DNA of 40,109 bases, taken from positions 1 to 40,109 of the forward strand of contig DAHWOF010000114.1 in assembly GCA_027335345.1 (NCBI GenBank), read 5' to 3'. Each line of letters begins with the position of its first letter. Within the stretch, counting starts at the first letter, position 1. A model generated the notes under the pieces. It was not told the origin of the DNA and searched no databases. It worked only from the letters and a program-made list of their open reading frames with translations. The stretch comes from Granulicella sp. Lineage in GTDB: Bacteria; Acidobacteriota; Terriglobia; Terriglobales; Acidobacteriaceae. The position numbers and the translations under genes are program-made. This document shows positions 36,501-40,109 of this stretch, in pieces.

Positions 36501-37122
36501 CGCCATCCTGCAACACATATTCATAGGGCATATTGCCGTTGATGGAAGCCTGGCCGACGTTCTGATTGGCGACGTCGTTGGCGTTTTCCGGTGTGCCCGA
36601 CTCGCCGGGTTGCAGAACGATGAAGTTTTCCCAGTCCGCTCCCCCTCCATTTCCGCTGCCTATCTGCGGCAACTCGTCCATGGAGGATGCCGTGAGAGTG
36701 TCACTTTGCGCGCCGCTCTCGGTATCGAGCAGGGGCAGTTGGGTGGTGACCGTCACCTGCTGTGTCACTGAGCCTACTTCCATCTCGGCGTTCACCGTCT
36801 GAATTCCAAGGCTGACGGTGATGGGTCCACGGACATAGGTCTTAAAACCTGTCTTGGTGAAGGTAACCCGATAATGGTCCTCTTGAATCGGCCCCGTATC
36901 GTAGAGGCCGGCTCTGTCGGTGGTGTAGGTCCGGGTGAATCCCTTGTCCAGATCAAGAACGGTCACTGTGACGCCGGGAACCACCGCTCCGGTGGAGTCC
37001 AGGGCGGTGCCGCGAAGGTCGCCCGAATTTGTATTTTGTGCAAGACTTGCCCGACTTCCGACGATCGTTAATCCGATGGTCAGCAGAAGGAACGGCAGAG
37101 TTCTTCGCAAAGGTTGATTCAT
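33580..37122 (-). CDS. Oar-like TonB-dependent outer-membrane receptor with carboxypeptidase-regulatory-like domain
   Basis: The 1180-residue product starts at an ATG with AGGAGG eight bases before it and a Sec signal peptide (LPFLLLTIGLTIVGSRASLA). Residues ~30-120 are a carboxypeptidase-regulatory-like beta domain (DLRGTALDSTGAVVPGVTVT, DRAGLYDTGPIQEDHYRVTF). A plug domain follows (VTQQVTVTTQLPLLDTESGA, NQNVGQASINGNMPYEYVLQ, GTDHFHGELYEYLENNFFNA), then a long beta-barrel with extracellular loops and a C-terminal RTWEFLGRLSF ending in an aromatic residue, as needed for outer-membrane insertion. Such receptors import or bind large substrates, here probably oligosaccharides made by the surrounding hydrolases. 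The gene follows a small membrane-protein gene after 95 bases and is likely transcribed from the same LacI-boxed promoter at 37555-37584. The substrate is inferred from context. Confidence 0.93.
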   Translation of the reverse strand: MNQPLRRTLPFLLLTIGLTIVGSRASLAQNTNSGDLRGTALDSTGAVVPGVTVTVLDLDKGFTRTYTTDRAGLYDTGPIQEDHYRVTFTKTGFKTYVRGPITVSLGIQTVNAEMEVGSVTQQVTVTTQLPLLDTESGAQSDTLTASSMDELPQIGSGNGGGADWENFIVLQPGESGTPENANDVANQNVGQASINGNMPYEYVLQDGATTTLPMSQNSDVTIFETTAEVKISSSAFSAQSGVGNIIYNQITKSGTDHFHGELYEYLENNFFNAASYGFGSGTIPVIHLNNFGGNIGGPVLPKRVFHKSYFFFDYDRTINNSTGNVQFYSLPSNAEMAGDFSQAGLPTLYDPTTQTIVNTGNCVYSGPEFPGGSITLPAPCVQRQSFEAEAGHPGDHSYNKIPTSMINPSAQAIQKAVLAATGYPQNVPTYSVNNFSILAPESQNPFIKWFGRWDTDVTSNNRVTATETESNNPELNLTAFCPFQCQIGDVSRDNAQVSDTWTISSNVVNEARMGFTDQLNYFQPLSSNDTSSLQMPLLKYDFFPNISIADNYYGPGSATNAVYKEFVFDPSDVVTLVKGRHVLHFGGEFLINRADSTAWGNINSGSFSFNGYYTSAGGNPTSSYDGTGYADFLLGQSGSWSAQVTPEYGGRWKSPQLFVQDDFKMRPNLTVNMGLRWEGETGWSEVHGNEAVWDPAVQNFNVSSTTINGVKPGTPVLGGMWYGFIGQNGRTSLQHPKYNIFLPRLGFSWSMLPNTVLRGGIGIFASTWSEDTYGAGMGNAFGQFGNDSDTTNGICPVTELNGNGSAPDTTDPGCGVVGYNSASLNSLYLKSPDTPWAYNGQSVSYNEYHTPVPTNYQWTLSLERQFLTNWMASIAYVGNHGDNLNFPVDINQVPENELSANDIGNEPYPLFQGINGSTNNAVSNYNAMEIVVTKNMANGLQLSANYTWSHFLDDLDSSGWGSREGYQNYQNAYLPAQNYSRSNFDIRHMVKGEAVYDLPFGRGRRWMNKNIIADEFLGGWETSWTWDLQTGNPIGITTGYENSSNNQSGSYTQYANLIGNYKTTDTGPDRTGTGQYHSLKEWYNLDAFAVPAAYTYGDFRRNIVSGPDLVNFDFALAKNFDVYAPRNVVFQLRGMASNIFNHPSFGQPGGNVIGAGPGEAQITGVTVNGRTWEFLGRLSF

Positions 37123-37166
37123 GAACTGCCTCCTGAACGGTTTTCATGTTTCTGGTTCACTCGTTC

Positions 37167-37193
37167 CCAGGACTGCCTTTGAGCAGGTCCTGG
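37167..37193. repeat. hairpin between small membrane protein and TonB receptor genes
   Basis: CCAGGACTGC (37167-37176) pairs with GCAGGTCCTGG (37183-37193) around a 6-base loop with one bulged base. No T-run follows on the minus strand, so it looks like an RNA-processing or stabilising element within the operon rather than a terminator. Confidence 0.65.
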
Positions 37194-37217
37194 CGTTTCT
37201 GTTGCGCTTGAACTCAC

Positions 37218-37448
37218 CTAGCCCAGGCGCCAAATCATGCCGTAGACATTGCCAGAGCTGACGCTCAGCGCCAGAGACACTCCGCCTCCCAGCGCCAGAA
37301 TCATCCAGGCCATGGCCCATCGCAGGTTCTTTGTCATTGATGCCTCCAAACTGATCCGGCCGGTTGCTTCCGTAGCTTTCTCCAGGGGCGATGCCGGCCC
37401 GAACCGCGCCTGGGTCTTCCGCTGCTTGCTGAAAGGGTTGCTAGCCAT
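37218..37448 (-). CDS. small single-helix membrane protein, unknown function
   Basis: The open frame encodes 76 residues from the ATG at 37448, or 39 residues from an internal ATG at 37337 that has an excellent GGAGG site five bases ahead. Either form contains one strong hydrophobic segment (WAMAWMILALGGGVSLALSV) and a short tail ending NVYGMIWRLG; the longer form adds a basic, proline-containing N-terminus (MASNPFSKQRKTQARF). I recognise no family. From the predicted transcription start near 37548, the 76-residue start gives a leader of about 100 bases, like the 90-96 base leaders of the two GH30 genes, which favours it. Codons end mostly in G or C as in the neighbours. It lies directly ahead of the TonB receptor gene and could be a small partner of that transport system; that is inference. 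Confidence 0.6.
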   Translation of the reverse strand: MASNPFSKQRKTQARFGPASPLEKATEATGRISLEASMTKNLRWAMAWMILALGGGVSLALSVSSGNVYGMIWRLG

Positions 37449-37524
37449 GAGCGTTCACCCTGACCTCCACTACTCCTCCACTATTGGCTCTATGTCTCAG
37501 GAAGCCTTCCGGTGGATTCACAAG

Positions 37525-37536
37525 GCAACCGTTTGT
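37525..37536. promoter_or_regulatory. LacI-type operator upstream of the small-protein/TonB unit
   Basis: GCAACCGTTTGT agrees with ACAAACGTTTGT at 10 of 12 positions, including the central CG and the whole right half. It covers about +12 to +23 of the predicted transcript. A looser site, ACAATCGGCTTGT at 37612-37624, lies beyond the -35 at the distance where the GH30 promoter at 39831 has its second box. Confidence 0.65.
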
Positions 37537-37554
37537 TTGAACGAACGCGAACGG

Positions 37555-37584
37555 ATTAGACCACATGGAGAAGATCTCTGTCAA
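37555..37584 (-). promoter_or_regulatory. sigma70-type promoter of the small-protein/TonB unit
   Basis: On the minus strand a perfect TTGACA (plus 37579-37584), an 18-base spacer and TCTAAT (plus 37555-37560) form a strong promoter. The same -35, spacer length and -10 occur upstream of the GH30 lipoprotein gene. Confidence 0.8.
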
Positions 37585-37799
37585 GGCTCAAATCGCGCAA
37601 TAATTTGGGAGACAATCGGCTTGTTTCCGGCCCTCTTCACACCCGGCCCAACTCGACCCGCACCCCGCCAATCGTCCGGTCGGACGAGGTTATCGTCGTA
37701 AAATCGTTGGATTTCAGCCACTACTTTCCTCCGCGGGCCACTCCTTCCGGCTGGACCCATAGCCTGTGCTTGGCGCTCATTTCCCGGCAACTGGGAGAG

Positions 37800-39728
37800 C
37801 TATTGAAACTGGAACCAGTTCACATTCGAGATGCTGTCGGAGCTTCCTCCTCCGGTAAAGACGACGTAGAGGTTGTGCGTGCCGGAGACGCTGGACACGG
37901 GAGCGCTGACCGTCTCCCAGTTCGACTCCCAGCTTCCAGTCACCGGCAGACTCACCGTGGCAATCGGCGCGCTCGTCATGCTATCCAGATAGAACGTGGC
38001 TGTCCCGCCGTTGCCGTCGCTGGAGGTCCGGACCGCGACGCTGTGGATGGATCCGGCAGATCCAAAATCAACGCCCGGAAAGAACACGTATGCTCCTGAG
38101 GTCAGGTAGCCCAGGTCGTAATCCCCCGTAGCGTCCGCCGTATCCTCGGTCTCGAGCCCTTCTTCCTTGCTGTAGCTGGATCCCTGGATCTGGGCGGTTG
38201 CGGCCACGGTGGGCGTGCCGGACTGCGTGCCGCTCCAGGTAAACGTGGCCGCCGCCAGCGTCGGCAAGGTATAGGAGAAGCCCCGCGTCGCTCCCCACTG
38301 CACTTGAAAGGTCTGGCTCACAGACGTGTTGTTGTAGACCACCAGGACGATGGAGCCGTCGGGGTTCTGGAAGGCCACCGAGGCCAAGGACGGCGTGTTG
38401 CTCGAGTAGATGCGCGTTGCCCCGGGCAGAACAAAGCGGCTGTACTGCCCCAGCGTGTAGTACTCGATGTCGTAGGTAATATCACCGCTGCTGCTGTTGA
38501 CGGTCACCAGCGGCGTGCAAGTATTGCACCCTCCAAGACCCGCGTCCTGGGTAAGATTTGGGCCCAGGTTCTGGTTCAACGCCAGGCTCCACTTCACATA
38601 GGCCTGCGCGGAGTTGCGCATCACCTGGGTGATCTCCAGAAAGTCGCTGGTGAACTGATCGCTGATCCATGTGCCTCCGGAGTGCTCGGTCATCCACGTG
38701 CCCAACGCCGGAAACTGGTTCTGCACGGTCTGTTGCGCCCCAGGCGTTCCTGCGTATCCGTGCCACGCCGTTCCCGCGATCTGCGTCATTTGCTGCGGCG
38801 TAAGTCCGCCCAGAACCGTCTGCGGATAAGACGGTTCATTCCAGTTGTGGTCGTACACCATCACCTTGGTGGAGAGGCCGGAGGCTGAAAGCGCCGGCAG
38901 AACATACCCTTGCAGCAGGTTGAGCTGGTCCTCGGCGCTCATGCCCATGCTGGGATAGGACGATGTCTCGTTGAGCGGTTCATTCTGAATGGTCAGGTAG
39001 TCAACCGGAACCCCCGCAGCCTGGTACGCCTGGAGAAACTTGACAAAGTAGTGCGCAAAGGCGGTCTCATTTGCCGCTGTCATCAGCAGCGTTCCTCCCA
39101 GCATGGAGACCGGGCTCATCGAACTCGGATCCTTCATCCAGCCAGGTGGACTCCACGGAGTGGCTACCAGCATCATCTGCGGATTCAATCCCTTGGCCTG
39201 CTGGATGATGGGGAGGATATAGGCCTGGTCATGGCTGATCGAGAAGCCGGCGAGGTTCATATCGGTGGCGCCCACCGGCTGATCGTCGTAGGAGTAGACA
39301 GAGAGGGCAATGTCGGATGCCCCCATGGGAATGCGCATGAAGCTCAGTCCGATGCCTGTGCCATTGCGCGTGAACAGATTGCTCATCGCCGTCGAAAGCT
39401 CACTTGGCTGCGCGACCTTGTCCAGCAGATAGCAGGCCGAGTCGGTGAAGGCCGCGCCAAAGCCCTGGATGGTCTGGTACGTCTGGGTGGCATCCACCAG
39501 AATCGTGTTGGTTCCGGCGTCGGTGGTGCTGGCGCTAAAGCTGACGCTGGGCTGGGCCGCCATGAGCTGCGTCTCATCATTGGTGCTCTGAACCACGCTG
39601 ACCATCGGACCGGTCGCGGCGCCGATGGTCAGCGTGACTCCGCTGCTGCTGGAGCTGGTTGAACCGCACCCGGCCAACATCCACGGTCCCACAGCCCCCA
39701 ACAGGGCGACGCGCCGCCGAGCCATCAT
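37800..39728 (-). CDS. GH30 family glycosidase, lipoprotein with C-terminal CBM6-like module
   Basis: The 642-residue protein starts MMARRRVALLGAVGPWMLAG and has a lipobox LAGC (Cys21), so it should be a lipoprotein, followed by a serine-rich linker. The GH30 catalytic domain (~75-400) shows YQTIQGFGAAFTDSACYLLD, MRIPMGASDIALSVYSYDDQ, LVATPWSPPGWMKDPSS, the acid/base glutamate in DYLTIQNEPLNETSSYPSM, WHGYAG and the nucleophile in LGTWMTEHSGGTWIS; its beta-sandwich runs to about 500. The last ~130 residues (from TAQIQGSSYSKEEGLETED to SNVNWFQFQ) resemble a CBM6-type binding module. It probably attacks an insoluble or long glucan, xylan or galactan at the cell surface. It has its own strong promoter with two perfect LacI-type boxes. 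It is a paralogue of the 29301 gene with the binding module added. Confidence 0.92.
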   Translation of the reverse strand: MMARRRVALLGAVGPWMLAGCGSTSSSSSGVTLTIGAATGPMVSVVQSTNDETQLMAAQPSVSFSASTTDAGTNTILVDATQTYQTIQGFGAAFTDSACYLLDKVAQPSELSTAMSNLFTRNGTGIGLSFMRIPMGASDIALSVYSYDDQPVGATDMNLAGFSISHDQAYILPIIQQAKGLNPQMMLVATPWSPPGWMKDPSSMSPVSMLGGTLLMTAANETAFAHYFVKFLQAYQAAGVPVDYLTIQNEPLNETSSYPSMGMSAEDQLNLLQGYVLPALSASGLSTKVMVYDHNWNEPSYPQTVLGGLTPQQMTQIAGTAWHGYAGTPGAQQTVQNQFPALGTWMTEHSGGTWISDQFTSDFLEITQVMRNSAQAYVKWSLALNQNLGPNLTQDAGLGGCNTCTPLVTVNSSSGDITYDIEYYTLGQYSRFVLPGATRIYSSNTPSLASVAFQNPDGSIVLVVYNNTSVSQTFQVQWGATRGFSYTLPTLAAATFTWSGTQSGTPTVAATAQIQGSSYSKEEGLETEDTADATGDYDLGYLTSGAYVFFPGVDFGSAGSIHSVAVRTSSDGNGGTATFYLDSMTSAPIATVSLPVTGSWESNWETVSAPVSSVSGTHNLYVVFTGGGSSDSISNVNWFQFQ

Positions 39729-39792
39729 GCCCTATTCTCCCTTTCCAAGGCGCGGGAGACGCAGTCCATGCCGGCATCCCGTCCCTAGTGAT

Positions 39793-39808
39793 AAACAAAC
39801 GTTTGTTT
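39793..39808. promoter_or_regulatory. perfect LacI-type operator, promoter-proximal
   Basis: AAACAAACGTTTGTTT is a perfect 16-base palindrome containing the 12-base box at 39795-39806. It is centred about 24 bases after the predicted transcription start of the GH30 lipoprotein gene and about 65 bases before its start codon. Confidence 0.85.
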
Positions 39809-39830
39809 TATTAATTTTCCTGCGGAAGCC

Positions 39831-39860
39831 ATTAGAGCGTAATACAACTAGCGCTGTCAA
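39831..39860 (-). promoter_or_regulatory. sigma70-type promoter of the GH30 lipoprotein gene
   Basis: On the minus strand a perfect TTGACA (plus 39855-39860) is followed after 18 bases by TCTAAT (plus 39831-39836). The start is predicted near 39824, giving a leader of about 96 bases. It lies between two operator palindromes. Confidence 0.85.
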
Positions 39861-39887
39861 GAACTCAATCTACATTTTCTTTATCAG

Positions 39888-39899
39888 ACAAACGTTTGT
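39888..39899. promoter_or_regulatory. perfect LacI-type operator, upstream of the -35
   Basis: ACAAACGTTTGT, a perfect 12-base palindrome, is centred 93 bases from the proximal box and about 69 bases upstream of the predicted start. Two boxes flanking a promoter suit repression by DNA looping. Confidence 0.85.
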
Positions 39900-39920
39900 G
39901 TCATCGCGACTAGAACATCC

Positions 39921-40101
39921 GCCTTCGCTCGATCGAGATAACGCCTTAGCCGAAGATGCTCGTCCAGCAATCGTCCCCAAGGACGTTCCAGGAGCGGATC
40001 TCTTCCACCTCCGGACGCCACCGACAGAGCCTGTCCTGGAGATACGAGACTCGAGAGACGTAAACGCTCACCGCGCGCGGGGATGCAGGGTGATCGCATG
40101 A
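39921..40101 (+). pseudogene. truncated 3' remnant of a GH28 gene
   Basis: The frame ending at 40101 reads RPAIVPKDVPGADLFHLRTP and then TEPVLEIRDSRDVNAHRARG. Over 43 residues it agrees at 28 positions with the C-terminus of the GH28 protein encoded at 27540-29165. Similarity at DNA level seems to continue upstream to about 39921 but in a different frame, so there is also a one-base indel. The remainder of the gene is absent: upstream sequence is the GH30 promoter and its operators. It is a fragment of a second GH28 gene, left by deletion, rearrangement or duplication, and cannot encode a working enzyme. The tail after HRARG (GCRVIA) is unrelated. Confidence 0.8.
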
Positions 40102-40109
40102 AGAGAAGG

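Overview
The window is GC-rich bacterial chromosome and most likely comes from an acidobacterium of the Terriglobia type. The pointers are a very large Oar-like TonB receptor with an N-terminal carboxypeptidase-regulatory-like domain, an ECF sigma / anti-sigma / DUF4252 cassette, and a dense set of secreted glycoside hydrolases with Sec, Tat or lipoprotein signals. The genus is inferred from gene content only; no rRNA gene is present. I saw no tRNA, CRISPR array or insertion sequence.

Layout. 1-600: a decayed Phd/VapC toxin-antitoxin pair. 700-2360 (minus): ECF sigma factor, single-pass anti-sigma-like protein and secreted DUF4252 protein. 2640-4060: prmC and a DUF4126 membrane protein. 4469-11986: an aldaric-acid (galactarate/glucarate) catabolic locus with garD, a signal-bearing amidohydrolase (candidate aldarolactonase), gudD on the opposite strand, gudP, garL and garR. 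12381-17418 (minus): an S10 serine carboxypeptidase, an ALDH7-type aldehyde dehydrogenase and a class III aminotransferase; the last two look like a lysine or diamine degradation pair. 18077-24938 (minus): GH3, GH31 and ilvD in one orientation. 25221-29165 (plus): GH42 and GH28. 29301-39728 (minus): a GH30, a LacI-family regulator, a TPR protein, the TonB receptor, a small one-helix membrane protein and a second GH30 that is a lipoprotein with a C-terminal carbohydrate-binding module. The window ends in a truncated, frameshifted copy of a GH28 3' end.

How the parts may work together. The GH3/GH31/GH42/GH28/GH30 set plus TonB receptor, TPR protein and LacI regulator reads as an acidobacterial polysaccharide-utilisation locus for a plant cell-wall glycan containing galactose, xylose and galacturonate. 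Three promoters in it, those of both GH30 genes and of the small-protein/TonB unit, share one architecture: TTGACA, an 18-base spacer, a TCTAAT-like -10, and a palindromic LacI-type box close to ACAAACGTTTGT in the early transcribed region. The upstream GH30 promoter has a second perfect box beyond the -35, a layout that suits repression by looping. Galacturonate released by the GH28, if oxidised and lactonised by enzymes encoded elsewhere, would feed the aldarate locus: lactone opening, GarD dehydration, GarL cleavage to pyruvate and tartronate semialdehyde, and GarR reduction to glycerate. That link is inference. No uronate dehydrogenase, glycerate kinase or aldarate regulator is present in the window.
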